From the NCBI RefSeq assembly GCF_040358985.1, contig NZ_CP132932.1:3782001-3846000 (forward strand): 64,000 bases of DNA. Direction: 5' to 3'. Shown piece after piece: positions 8,755 to 16,715 of this stretch (positions are counted from its first letter, which is position 1; each line of letters begins with the position of its first letter). The translations under genes were made by a program, and so were the position numbers. The notes beneath the pieces were generated by a model. That model did no database searches. It saw only the letters and a list, made by a program, of their open reading frames with translations, and was not told the DNA's origin. The stretch comes from Tunturibacter empetritectus (GTDB lineage: Bacteria > Acidobacteriota > Terriglobia > Terriglobales > Acidobacteriaceae).

Positions 8755-8771
8755 TATACCCCGGTAGGGTA
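8755..8771. promoter_or_regulatory. probable operator of the CsoR/RcnR-type regulator
   Basis: TATACCCCGGTAGGGTA contains the inverted repeat TACCC-N5-GGGTA, 15 bases upstream of the regulator start. C/G tracts flanked by TA and AT are the known operator style of the CsoR/RcnR/DmeR family. Its place suggests autorepression of the regulator and possibly control of the divergent porin, whose start codon is about 125 bases away. Binding is inferred, not shown. Confidence 0.6.
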
Positions 8772-8786
8772 CATTGGAGAAGAGAA

Positions 8787-9062
8787 ATGTCACATACCAA
8801 ATCAGCCCAGATCAAATTGCTCAACCGGGTCAAGAAGATTCGAGGTCAGATAGACCGCGTGGAACGCACTCTGGCATCAGAGGATCACGAGTGCGCCGAG
8901 GTGCTGATGCTGCTCGCAGCGGCGCGTGGCGGAATTAACGGGCTGATGGCTGAGGTGCTCGAAGACCATATCCGACTGCATCTGTTGCGCGACGGACATG
9001 CCCCTCTGACTCCTGAGCTAGGGGAGGACTTGATTGATCTTGTGCGCGCCTATCTCAAATAG
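8787..9062 (+). CDS. metal-sensing transcriptional repressor, CsoR/RcnR/FrmR family
   Basis: A 91-residue all-alpha regulator of the DUF156 family. The start at 8787 is chosen because the N-terminus MSHT matches nickel/cobalt sensors such as RcnR and DmeR, where His-3 is a metal ligand. The family pattern is complete: KIRGQIDRVERTL, then HECAEVLMLLAAARGGINGLMAEVLEDHI. The Cys in ECAEV and the His in EDHIRLH are in the positions of the conserved ligands. The RcnR-like MSHT start suggests Ni/Co rather than copper or formaldehyde sensing, but that is an inference. No RcnA/DmeF-type efflux gene is adjacent; the divergent neighbour is a porin. Confidence 0.88.
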   Translation: MSHTKSAQIKLLNRVKKIRGQIDRVERTLASEDHECAEVLMLLAAARGGINGLMAEVLEDHIRLHLLRDGHAPLTPELGEDLIDLVRAYLK

Positions 9063-9122
9063 CAGCTGGCTTGGTTGTGTTCAAGAATTGAGCCTGGTGC
9101 TTCCTCGCCTATAAAGTCTGGC

Positions 9123-9344
9123 TCAGCGCGATTTCGCCCCGACAACGACCAAGCCAATTCCTGCTACGAGAGCTACGGTGCTCAGAATAGGAGACAGTGG
9201 AAGCGTGTCCTGAGTCTTGTGCGAGATTTGAACCGGTCCCGCGTCGACAACTTTCTTCTCGTGGGTAAAGGAGAGACCGCCGGTAGCGAATCCGATAATT
9301 CCAAGGACAATGAGGAGAATTCCAACAATAGTTGCTGCTTTCAT
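9123..9344 (-). CDS. small membrane protein, DUF3185-like
   Basis: A 73-residue protein with two transmembrane segments flanking a short periplasmic loop. The ATG at 9344 was chosen over an upstream in-frame start at 9371 because GAAAGG lies seven bases before it. The pattern of a first helix, GGLSFTHEKKVVDAGPVQIS, then PLSPILS and a second helix resembles the DUF3185 family of small inner-membrane proteins of unknown function. It is convergent with the upstream regulator gene and monocistronic. Confidence 0.75.
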   Translation of the reverse strand: MKAATIVGILLIVLGIIGFATGGLSFTHEKKVVDAGPVQISHKTQDTLPLSPILSTVALVAGIGLVVVGAKSR

Positions 9345-9689
9345 AGTGAACCTTTCTTCATTTCGAGCCATGAGTCGACAATCCGAGACGAATCAGGGAT
9401 CGCGACTAAAGCTCTGATGCAGATTGCAACCTCTGCAGATGTACTATCACAAGCATTTGCAACGCACTTGCATGCAACCGGAATTCGGGAGTAGTCTGCA
9501 GTTACACGGGAAAGGAGGATGGTCCAGCCTATGAAAATTGACAGTACATGTAGTTCAACGCAACGTGAGGTGACTGAGGCTTAGAGCGTCCATAGCTCTA
9601 GTCCTGGCGGTCTTTGTAGTAAAAAAGTCCACGCCGAGGCCAAGTCCGAGTATGGACGCCTCAGGTCAATCTCAACAGTTCACCGCCAG
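9345..9689. other. intergenic stretch without a supported gene
   Basis: Between the DUF3185-like gene and the thiG leader hairpin. I see no convincing coding sequence: a 21-codon open frame starting near 9520 is too short to support. No TPP-riboswitch core (CTGAGA with a matching GA-rich partner) could be found ahead of thiG. Confidence 0.5.
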
Positions 9690-9733
9690 ACGGCTCGCTG
9701 CTCTCTTCAGAGTGCGAGCCGTTTGCGTTTTGC
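9690..9733 (+). terminator. strong hairpin upstream of thiG (terminator or leader structure)
   Basis: ACGGCTCGC (9690-9698) pairs perfectly with GCGAGCCGT (9714-9722). The 15-base loop contains a nested CTCT/AGAG pairing, making one long stem. TTGCGTTTT follows, a moderate U-tract. It lies 38 bases upstream of the thiG ATG, so it could end upstream transcription or act as an attenuator in the thiG leader. The choice is open. Confidence 0.5.
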
Positions 9734-9760
9734 CGTCATCCTTCCGATAGGATATTAACT

Positions 9761-10531
9761 ATGAAACCTCTGGTGATCGCAGGACGAGCCTTTCAATCAC
9801 GACTGATCGTCGGGACAGGGAAGTACAAAGATGGCGCTGAGACTCAGGCCGCCATCGAAGCTTCGGGAGCGGAGATGGTGACGGTCGCGGTCCGCCGGGT
9901 GAACCTCGATCGCACGAGCGAGTCTCTGCTGGACTTCATCGATCCAAGGCGTTATTTTTTGCTGCCTAATACGGCTGGGTGCTACACCGCGGACGAGGCG
10001 ATCCGCGCAGCCCGACTTGGGCGCGAGGTGGGGTTGTCGGACTGGGTCAAGATTGAGGTGATCGGAGATCAGCAGACGCTCTATCCCGATGTGCAGGCGA
10101 CGCTCGAAGCAACCCGCGTGCTCGTCAAAGAAGGCTTCACCGTGCTGCCATATACGTCCGACGATATCGTCTTTGCCAAGCGACTGATTGACGCTGGCGC
10201 GGCGGCGGTCATGCCTCTCGGCGCACCCATCGGCAGCGGGCTCGGGCTGCAAAATACGGCCAACCTGCGCATTCTGCGCGAGCTGATCACGGAAGTCCCG
10301 CTGATTGTGGATGCAGGCGTTGGTACAGCCTCCGATGCTGCGGTTGCGATGGAGCTGGGCTTCGATGCCGTGCTGATGAACACCGCGATAGCTGCGGCGA
10401 AGGACCCCTTGCTGATGGCCGAAGCGATGCAACACGCCGTGCTGGCAGGGCGGCAGGCCTATCTTGCAGGAAGAATGCAGCGCAAACTCTACGCCACGGC
10501 CAGCTCCCCTCTGGAAGGGATCTCGAGGTAG
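9761..10531 (+). CDS. thiG: thiazole synthase
   Basis: Forms the thiazole phosphate moiety of thiamine from 1-deoxyxylulose 5-phosphate, dehydroglycine and ThiS-thiocarboxylate. The 256 residues are the usual length, with a TIM-barrel pattern. K97 in DWVKIEV is the expected Schiff-base lysine; [17 protein letters not shown] and [11 protein letters not shown] are typical phosphate and substrate loops. It stands apart from other thiamine genes (no thiS, thiF, thiO, thiC or thiE here). A possible small ORF overlaps its stop codon, and ruvC follows. Confidence 0.96.
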   Translation: MKPLVIAGRAFQSRLIVGTGKYKDGAETQAAIEASGAEMVTVAVRRVNLDRTSESLLDFIDPRRYFLLPNTAGCYTADEAIRAARLGREVGLSDWVKIEVIGDQQTLYPDVQATLEATRVLVKEGFTVLPYTSDDIVFAKRLIDAGAAAVMPLGAPIGSGLGLQNTANLRILRELITEVPLIVDAGVGTASDAAVAMELGFDAVLMNTAIAAAKDPLLMAEAMQHAVLAGRQAYLAGRMQRKLYATASSPLEGISR

Positions 10532-10662
10532 TGGCCGTGGCTGATTTCTTTTTCGACTTGATTGGTGCTGCATTCGAGGTTTTTGTTTCGGAGACCATCT
10601 GTCGAGCTATTTATTGGCGGCTCAATCAAAAGACCACTCAGCCAAGAACGGTATCGGATTAA
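10531..10662 (+). CDS. possible small protein (43 aa) downstream of thiG
   Basis: An open frame overlapping the thiG stop by one base, with GTG codons at 10531 and 10537 as possible starts. The product is short and reads like a protein: VADFFFDLIGAAFEVFVSE is an amphipathic, acidic and aromatic helix, followed by a basic tail. There is no clear ribosome-binding site beyond the GGTA region. It is too short for codon statistics, so it may be chance. Its tight junction with thiG is the main argument in favour. Confidence 0.3.
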   Translation: MAVADFFFDLIGAAFEVFVSETICRAIYWRLNQKTTQPRTVSD

Positions 10663-10728
10663 TCTAGAAATTCGTCAGGTGCATGACTGGTCATAGGAAG
10701 AGCTGGCCGGATGCAGTAAACTTCGCCC

Positions 10729-11238
10729 ATGCGAGTCTTCGGCATCGACTGCGGAACGGAGTTCACCGGCTACGGGGTGGTGGAGGTGGATTGCGACGCC
10801 CGCATGCCTCGGCTCATTCACCTGGCGGCCGGTACGATCCGGCTCAATAAAAAAGAGAAGACGCCACAGAGGCTCGCTCAGGTCTACGCTGAGTTGACCG
10901 CCTTGATGACTCTGCACCACCCGGAGATCGTCGCCATCGAGGAGGTTTTCTTCTCGGCGAATGCAAAGTCTGCGCTGAAGCTTGGTCAGGTGCGTGGCGT
11001 GGCGATGCTGGCCGCCGCGACCTGCGGAATGCCCATCGCCGAATATGCTCCACTCTCGATAAAAAGCTCCGTGGTTGGTTACGGGCTGGCCGCCAAGGAG
11101 CAGGTGCAGTTCATGGTGAGGCGTTTGCTCGACAACGAAAACGCCTTCGACTCTGCAGATGCTGCCGACGCGCTGGCCATTGCGATCTGCCACATCCATA
11201 CCGCCCAGACACTCGAGCTCCAGGGCGCGCGCCGATGA
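10729..11238 (+). CDS. ruvC: crossover junction endodeoxyribonuclease RuvC
   Basis: Resolves Holliday junctions with RuvAB during recombinational repair. The 169 residues have the RNase H-like fold. Expected acidic metal ligands are D7 (GIDCG), E71 (AIEEVFF), D144 and D147 (SADAADALA). ruvA and ruvB are not in the window. The stop overlaps the ATG of the next gene by four bases (ATGA), which indicates coupling to an unrelated secreted protein gene. Confidence 0.96.
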   Translation: MRVFGIDCGTEFTGYGVVEVDCDARMPRLIHLAAGTIRLNKKEKTPQRLAQVYAELTALMTLHHPEIVAIEEVFFSANAKSALKLGQVRGVAMLAAATCGMPIAEYAPLSIKSSVVGYGLAAKEQVQFMVRRLLDNENAFDSADAADALAIAICHIHTAQTLELQGARR

Positions 11239-11951
11239 AAGCGAGAGGGAGCATAATGCTTGGCGCGGCGCTTTTTCTAGGCCCCTACTTTGTGGCCGCT
11301 GCTCAAACGGCTGAATCTGCGACGGCGGCCTCTCCCATCCCATCTGCTGAGGTCAGTTTTCAGTTCAACCGCACAGGGCTTCCGGTTCCGCGTTTTACTC
11401 TGCGGATTCACGAGAACGGAACCGGCACCTACCAGGCAGATCAGGCAGAGATCCCAGCAACGCAGACCTCGATGCGGGGCCAGGCGGCGCAGCATGTCGA
11501 GCGACCGATCAACCTGACTCCAGACGTCGTCGCAAAGGTCTTCAAGGCTGCGCGAATGCTGAATCACTTCAACGTCGAATGCGCCTCCAAGGCGAAGAAC
11601 ATAGCCGACTCAGGCACAAAGACGCTTACCTACGCCGGCTCCGATGGGTCGGGATCGTGTGTCTACAACTACTCAGAGAACAAAACTGTAGGTACGCTGA
11701 CCGACATCTTCCTCGGAGTCTCTTCGACACTGGATGAAGGCCGTAAGCTTGAATTTTTGCACCGCTACGATCGCCTCGGCCTCGATGCCGAGATGAACTC
11801 CTTTGCGGACGAAGTGAAGGAAGGACGTGCGCTCGAACTGGGAACGATCTTGCCGACGCTGACCGCAATCGCAGACGACACAGCAGTGATTCAGCGCGTT
11901 CGATTGCGCGCGGCAAAGATGCTGGAGCAGGTTGCAGCGGACAGTCGTTAG
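11235..11951 (+). CDS. secreted hypothetical protein
   Basis: A 238-residue protein I do not recognise. A signal peptide is visible (basic KAR, hydrophobic GAALFLGPYFVAAAQ with cleavage near residue 24). The mature part begins with beta-rich FQFNRTGLPVPRFTLRIHENGTGTY, has two cysteines (VECASK and GSCVYNY) that could form a disulfide in the periplasm, and ends with helical repeats of the kind seen in HEAT-like tails. The start overlaps ruvC by four bases. Function unknown. Confidence 0.8.
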   Translation: MKARGSIMLGAALFLGPYFVAAAQTAESATAASPIPSAEVSFQFNRTGLPVPRFTLRIHENGTGTYQADQAEIPATQTSMRGQAAQHVERPINLTPDVVAKVFKAARMLNHFNVECASKAKNIADSGTKTLTYAGSDGSGSCVYNYSENKTVGTLTDIFLGVSSTLDEGRKLEFLHRYDRLGLDAEMNSFADEVKEGRALELGTILPTLTAIADDTAVIQRVRLRAAKMLEQVAADSR

Positions 11952-11987
11952 GATCCTGCAATACCGCAGGTATCGGGAACAATCTCC

Positions 11988-12803
11988 TCAGTCGCGATCG
12001 GCAACGACATGCGACAAAGAACGATAAAGCTCTGCCATCGATTCGAGTGCGAGTGATTCGGCGCGTGCTTGCGTGGGAACGCTGGCAGGCCACGCTGCAG
12101 AGAACTCTTCGGCCGAGTAGCCAGCGGCACGAAGATTGTTTTGCAGCGTCTTACGCTTCTGCGCAAAGCTCTGCTTCAAGAAGATATTGAACCCGTCAGG
12201 GTCCACTCCAAGCTCAGCAAACCTCGGCGCAAAGTGCAGCCGCAAAACCGTGGAGTAGACGTCAGGCGGCGGCGAAAAAGCGGATGGCGGCAGCGTAAAG
12301 AGGTTGTCGACCTGCGCGTTCACCTGTGCCGTTGCCGAGAGTAAGCCATAGTCACGAACTCCGGGCGCCGCCGAAACGCGGTCCGCCACCTCCCGCTGCA
12401 TCATCAGAACAGCTCGGGCGACTATACCGGCGCTGCCAGCCGCGAAGAGTTGCAGCAGAATATCCGACGTGATGTAGTACGGGAGATTGCCGATCACGTC
12501 TGCCGTCTCGCCTTCCGGCACCAGCGTTCGCAGGTTCGTCTTCAGAACATCGCACTCGAGAATCTGTACCTGCGCATGATCGCGAAAGCGGAAGGTCAAC
12601 TCCGCCGCCAGGCTCCGGTCAAGCTCCAGTGCTATCAACTTGTGGCAACGAGCAGCCAGTATATCGGTAATCGCCCCATGTCCCGGGCCAATCTCGATGA
12701 CAGTGCGCTTGCTAAGATCACCAAGGGCATCGACGATGGCATGTCGGGCGGAGTCATCGACCAGAAAATTCTGCCCCAGCTTCGGCTTACGTTTCATCTG
12801 CAT
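11988..12803 (-). CDS. rsmA: 16S rRNA (adenine(1518)-N6/adenine(1519)-N6)-dimethyltransferase
   Basis: Dimethylates two adjacent adenosines in the 3'-terminal hairpin of 16S rRNA, a late 30S quality step (KsgA). It has 271 residues. Visible are LGQNFLVD at the N-terminus, the SAM loop EIGPGHGAIT (GPGHG at residues 39-43), the acidic ELD, and the adenine-methylase motif NLPY at 106-109. The C-terminal domain carries KQSFAQKRKTLQNNL. It is convergent with the secreted protein gene and divergent from glgA. Confidence 0.96.
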   Translation of the reverse strand: MQMKRKPKLGQNFLVDDSARHAIVDALGDLSKRTVIEIGPGHGAITDILAARCHKLIALELDRSLAAELTFRFRDHAQVQILECDVLKTNLRTLVPEGETADVIGNLPYYITSDILLQLFAAGSAGIVARAVLMMQREVADRVSAAPGVRDYGLLSATAQVNAQVDNLFTLPPSAFSPPPDVYSTVLRLHFAPRFAELGVDPDGFNIFLKQSFAQKRKTLQNNLRAAGYSAEEFSAAWPASVPTQARAESLALESMAELYRSLSHVVADRD

Positions 12804-12868
12804 CCAATGTGTGCGGTCTCGCTCTTCTATAGACTAACGGTTTGGTTGGAAAGATAAAGGACGAAGGT

Positions 12869-14317
12869 ATGCATATTGTTTTCGCAGCATCGGAGTGCTC
12901 CCCCTGGGCCAAGTCGGGTGGGATGGCAGATGTGGTCAGCGCACTCCCACGCGCATTGGCTCAACTCGGCCATCGCGTTAGCGTCTTTCTGCCCTACTAT
13001 CGCCAGGTCGCGAAGGCTGTCCCGAACCCTACGGTTGTGCTGCCCAGCGTCACAATTCCTTTTCCCGGCTATAACCGCTTCGTGCGTGTTCTCGATGGGG
13101 GAGTCAAGAGCGGAGTCCAGACCTACTTCCTCGATTGTGCCGAACTATTCGACCGCGAAAACTTCTACGGTACGCCGTCCGGAGATTACCCCGACAACGC
13201 AGAGCGCTTCGGCCTGCTCTGCCGCAGCGTGATCGAAGCCTCAAAGATCCTCGGTATTCCTGATGTCTTCCACGTTCATGACTGGGAGGCGGCGATGCTC
13301 CCGGTCATGTTGCGCTCCATCTATTACTTCGATCCTGTGCTGCGAAACGTCCCAGCCGTGTTGACGATTCACAACGCGGGATCGCAGGGCTGGTTTCCTT
13401 CGCAGACTATCGAAAAGTTGCTGCTCCCCTGGGACCTGTACACGGTCGACAAGCTCGAACACTACGAGAAGATTGATTTCCTGAAAGGCGGCGTGGTGTA
13501 TGCGGATGCCATCACAACGGTCAGCCGCAAGTATGCCGAAGAACTCCAGACCAGCGAGTTCGGCAACGGGCTCGAAGGGGTCTTTCGCCAACGGAGCGGA
13601 GACCTGCTCGGAATTACGAACGGCATCGACACCGAGGAGTGGAATCCCGCGACCGACCCCAACATTGCAGCGCATTACACGGCCGAAAACCTCGCCGGCA
13701 AGAAAGAGTGCCGCCGCGATCTGCTTCACGCTTACGGACTCGAGAATGTCAGTGACGACACCGCTGTGATCGGGGTGGTCACCCGTTTCGCGACCCAGAA
13801 AGGCTCCGACTTTATCGTCGAGATCATGGATCGTCTGGCGCAGGAAGACATGGTGCTGGTCATTCTTGGGAGCGGCGAAGAGTACTACGAACGGCTGTTA
13901 GTGGAGATGGCCGAGCGCCATCCCGCTAAGGTGCGCGTGAAGGTAAAGTTCGATAACGTCATGGCGCACAAGATCGAAGCAGGCGCGGACATCTTTCTGA
14001 TGCCGTCCCGCTACGAGCCCGGCGGTCTAAACCAGCTCTACAGCCTCAAGTACGGTACGATTCCCGTCGTCCGCGCTACGGGTGGCCTCGACGACACCAT
14101 CGACGAACAGCCAAACGGTGGCGGCAATGGTTTCAAATTCTGGGGCTACAGTGCGGGGGCCTTCTTCGACGCGCTCAAGCGTGCCCTTGATACCTTCCGT
14201 AACAAGCAGGAGTGGGCCCAGATGATGCAGCGAGGCATGGCGCAGGATTTTTCCTGGGATAAGCCTGCCAGCGAATACCTTCGCCTCTACGAGCGCGTCA
14301 TCCAGAATCGCAGCTAG
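12869..14317 (+). CDS. glgA: glycogen synthase (ADP-glucose)
   Basis: GT5 glycosyltransferase that elongates alpha-1,4-glucan from ADP-glucose. The ATG at 12869 was chosen over an upstream TTG because the protein then begins MHIVFAASECSPWAKSGG, with the K15-SGG substrate-binding motif where the family has it, and AGGA seven bases ahead. The 482 residues form two Rossmann domains; the C-terminal EPGGLNQLYSLKYG and TGGLDDTI are typical. No other glycogen genes are adjacent. The stop overlaps the convergent permease gene by four bases. Confidence 0.95.
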   Translation: MHIVFAASECSPWAKSGGMADVVSALPRALAQLGHRVSVFLPYYRQVAKAVPNPTVVLPSVTIPFPGYNRFVRVLDGGVKSGVQTYFLDCAELFDRENFYGTPSGDYPDNAERFGLLCRSVIEASKILGIPDVFHVHDWEAAMLPVMLRSIYYFDPVLRNVPAVLTIHNAGSQGWFPSQTIEKLLLPWDLYTVDKLEHYEKIDFLKGGVVYADAITTVSRKYAEELQTSEFGNGLEGVFRQRSGDLLGITNGIDTEEWNPATDPNIAAHYTAENLAGKKECRRDLLHAYGLENVSDDTAVIGVVTRFATQKGSDFIVEIMDRLAQEDMVLVILGSGEEYYERLLVEMAERHPAKVRVKVKFDNVMAHKIEAGADIFLMPSRYEPGGLNQLYSLKYGTIPVVRATGGLDDTIDEQPNGGGNGFKFWGYSAGAFFDALKRALDTFRNKQEWAQMMQRGMAQDFSWDKPASEYLRLYERVIQNRS

Positions 14318-15669
14318 GCGCTTCGCTCTCGTTGCAGCAGATAGTGCAGCGGAACTCCCAGCAGAATGATGCCGGTTCCGATGAGAGAGTTCCGCGGCTG
14401 ATCAGCAAACGAAAACACCAGCAGCACTGCCGCCGCAAGAATGAACAGTGCCGGCAACGCAGGGTATCCCCAGATGCTATACGGCCGGGGCGTGCTTGAG
14501 TCGCGACTGCGAAACACAAAGATCGTGCTAGCGGTCAACATGTAGAAGAGCCACTCGCCGAAGATGGCCAGCGAAAAAAGCGCCTGAAACTTTCCGATGG
14601 CCAGCAGCAGCAGAGAACTCAGGATGGCCTGAAGGATCAACGCTGTCGACGGCGTTTGAAATCGCGAGTTCACATGCGCCATTTGTTTGAAGAACAATCC
14701 ATCGCGAGCCGCTGCGAACGGCACACGCGCACCCGAGAGCGACGACCCTACAAAGGTCGCGCAGATACTGACGGCCATACCGATCGACACCAGCGTCGCT
14801 CCCCACGGCCCGGTGACCAGACGCATTGCATCGGCTGCAGGCCGATCCGCGGTAGCGATTGCCGCTGCAGGCAACACATATTGAATCGCCGCATTGGTCA
14901 GCATGTAGAGCACGCCAACAATGGCAACCCCTCCAACCAGGGCTAGCGGCATGCTGCGCTGCGGCTTCTGCACCTCGCCCGCCATGGTGACGACGTCGCT
15001 CCATCCGTCATAGGCCCACAGCGCCGCGACCAGCGCAATCATGAAGCCGGTAAAGCCTCCCCGCGCTCCCGTAAAGTCTGTGCTGAAGTTGTGCCACGAA
15101 CCATGCTGGCCTGCTGCGCCAAAACAAAATCCCGCAATCACTAGAATCAGCAGGCCCTTGAGCCACGTGAGCAGAAGCTGCACGTTGGCAGATCTTCTTG
15201 TCCCAATAATGTTGAGAATGGCGATGAGCCACGTCACCGTGATCGCGAAGATCTGTCCCCAAAAGAGATGAAAGAATGCCGGGCGGGCAAAAAAGCTGAA
15301 GACTGCGAAGGTCCCCAGTACACGCGCAAGCCCCGCGGCGATGGTAGCCAGGGATGCAGGTTTGGCCACCGTAATCTGCGTCCACATATAAAGGAAGCCG
15401 GTCAGATCTCCATAGGCCTCGCGAAGAAAAGCGTATTCGCCGCCATACTTCGGTCTGGCGGCAGCGATCTCCGCATAGGTCATTGCGCCGAAGAGCGAGA
15501 GCAAACCACCCACGATCCAAACCACATAGACCATGCCGGACGAGCCCACCGCAGCCATCATCTCTCGCGGCACTAGAAAGATGCCGCTCCCGATAATGAT
15601 GCCCACGACAATGGAGGTCGCGTGGGATGCGTTCAGGACGCGGGGCAGTTCGGACTTGCTGTTTGGCAT
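14314..15669 (-). CDS. APC-superfamily amino acid permease
   Basis: A 451-residue membrane transporter with about 12 hydrophobic helices. The signature VVGIIIGSGIFLVP at helix 1 and ALWAYDGWSDVVTMAGEVQ at helix 6 place it in the amino acid-polyamine-organocation superfamily, closest in style to the LAT/YjeM-type exchangers. The ATG at 15669 gives a short polar N-terminus; an upstream in-frame codon exists at 15702. Substrate specificity cannot be assigned. Confidence 0.88.
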   Translation of the reverse strand: MPNSKSELPRVLNASHATSIVVGIIIGSGIFLVPREMMAAVGSSGMVYVVWIVGGLLSLFGAMTYAEIAAARPKYGGEYAFLREAYGDLTGFLYMWTQITVAKPASLATIAAGLARVLGTFAVFSFFARPAFFHLFWGQIFAITVTWLIAILNIIGTRRSANVQLLLTWLKGLLILVIAGFCFGAAGQHGSWHNFSTDFTGARGGFTGFMIALVAALWAYDGWSDVVTMAGEVQKPQRSMPLALVGGVAIVGVLYMLTNAAIQYVLPAAAIATADRPAADAMRLVTGPWGATLVSIGMAVSICATFVGSSLSGARVPFAAARDGLFFKQMAHVNSRFQTPSTALILQAILSSLLLLAIGKFQALFSLAIFGEWLFYMLTASTIFVFRSRDSSTPRPYSIWGYPALPALFILAAAVLLVFSFADQPRNSLIGTGIILLGVPLHYLLQRERSA

Positions 15670-15768
15670 CGGTTCCCGGAGAGTAGCACACCTCCGCCGC
15701 ACGACCGCAAGTAAATTGGCGAGAAAACCTCACTCGAGTGCCACGAAAGAAAAGATCTTACTTATAAG

Positions 15769-16713
15769 ATGGAGACGCACCAACTGGAGCGAACTATGGA
15801 TTGGACACCTGGCGGCGGACTCAGTGGCGACATTGAAGACAGACGTGGTTCTTCCGGCGGCGGTGGCGGAGGCTTTGGCGGCGGTGGGATCGGTATCGTT
15901 GGTTTTTTGATCCTGCTGGTCGTCAGCCTGGTCACGGGCCGCAACTATATCGGCAGCTATCTCTCCGGCCACAGCACATCACCGTCCTCCACGCAACAGA
16001 GCGTGCCTTCCGCCGGCAACCGCCCGATAACTTCTGAATCGCCTCAGGAGAAGAGGGCGGCACAACTCGTCTCCTGGACCCTGGACGATGTGCAGAACAC
16101 TTGGACAAAGCTTCTACCCACACAGACCGGCAAAAACTACCAGCGCTCCACGCTCGTACTCTTTCGCGGTCGAACGTACTCAGGCTGTGGCACGGCTCAG
16201 TCGCAGAGCGGACCGTTCTACTGTCCGGCGGATGAGAAGGTCTACATCGACCTCAGTTTTTGGGATGAGCTGAGACGTCTCGGCGGCAGCAATGCGGACT
16301 TCGCCCAGGCTTACGTCATCGCTCACGAGCTAGGACACCACGTACAGGATCTCCTCGGGATCGAAGGCAAAGTTCGCCAGCTCTCAGGTCAAAATCCGTC
16401 GGAGAGAAACCGCCTTTCGGTCGATCTTGAACTCCAGGCAGACTGTTTCGCGGGCGTATGGGCGCACAGTACAGCGCAGCGGAACATAGTTCACGACTCG
16501 GATATCACAGCTGGTCTGCAGGCAGCGGCCGCAGTCGGCGACGACCATATACAACGCCTGGAGCGAGGAACAGTCAGCCCCGAAAGCTTCACCCACGGAT
16601 CGTCAGCACAACGCGTCGGCTGGTTCAGACGCGGATTCCAGCAGGGAACCATCGCAGCCTGCAACACCTTTAAATTCGGTGGTGCCGTTCCGCCGGCAGA
16701 CAGCGCCGAGTAA
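15769..16713 (+). CDS. neutral zinc metallopeptidase, YpfJ/KPN_02809 family
   Basis: Membrane-anchored predicted zinc peptidase of 314 residues. The glycine-rich linker (about 29-40) and single transmembrane helix (about 42-57) are typical of the family. The catalytic motif HELGH is at 186-190, followed by a downstream ELQADCFAG, where Glu is the likely third zinc ligand. The cysteine pair SGCGTA/FYCPAD is also a family feature. Met-10 (15796) is an alternative start that would fit the short family N-terminus. The physiological substrate is unknown for the family. It ends two bases before the convergent uvrC gene. Confidence 0.88.
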   Translation: METHQLERTMDWTPGGGLSGDIEDRRGSSGGGGGGFGGGGIGIVGFLILLVVSLVTGRNYIGSYLSGHSTSPSSTQQSVPSAGNRPITSESPQEKRAAQLVSWTLDDVQNTWTKLLPTQTGKNYQRSTLVLFRGRTYSGCGTAQSQSGPFYCPADEKVYIDLSFWDELRRLGGSNADFAQAYVIAHELGHHVQDLLGIEGKVRQLSGQNPSERNRLSVDLELQADCFAGVWAHSTAQRNIVHDSDITAGLQAAAAVGDDHIQRLERGTVSPESFTHGSSAQRVGWFRRGFQQGTIAACNTFKFGGAVPPADSAE

Positions 16714-16715
16714 TC

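Noticed and set aside
9520..9585. 21-codon ORF with a GGAGG nearby
   Set aside because: Too short and without a family resemblance; no reason to prefer it over chance.
9345..9760. TPP riboswitch ahead of thiG
   Set aside because: No CTGAGA/ACCTGA-type conserved core was found.
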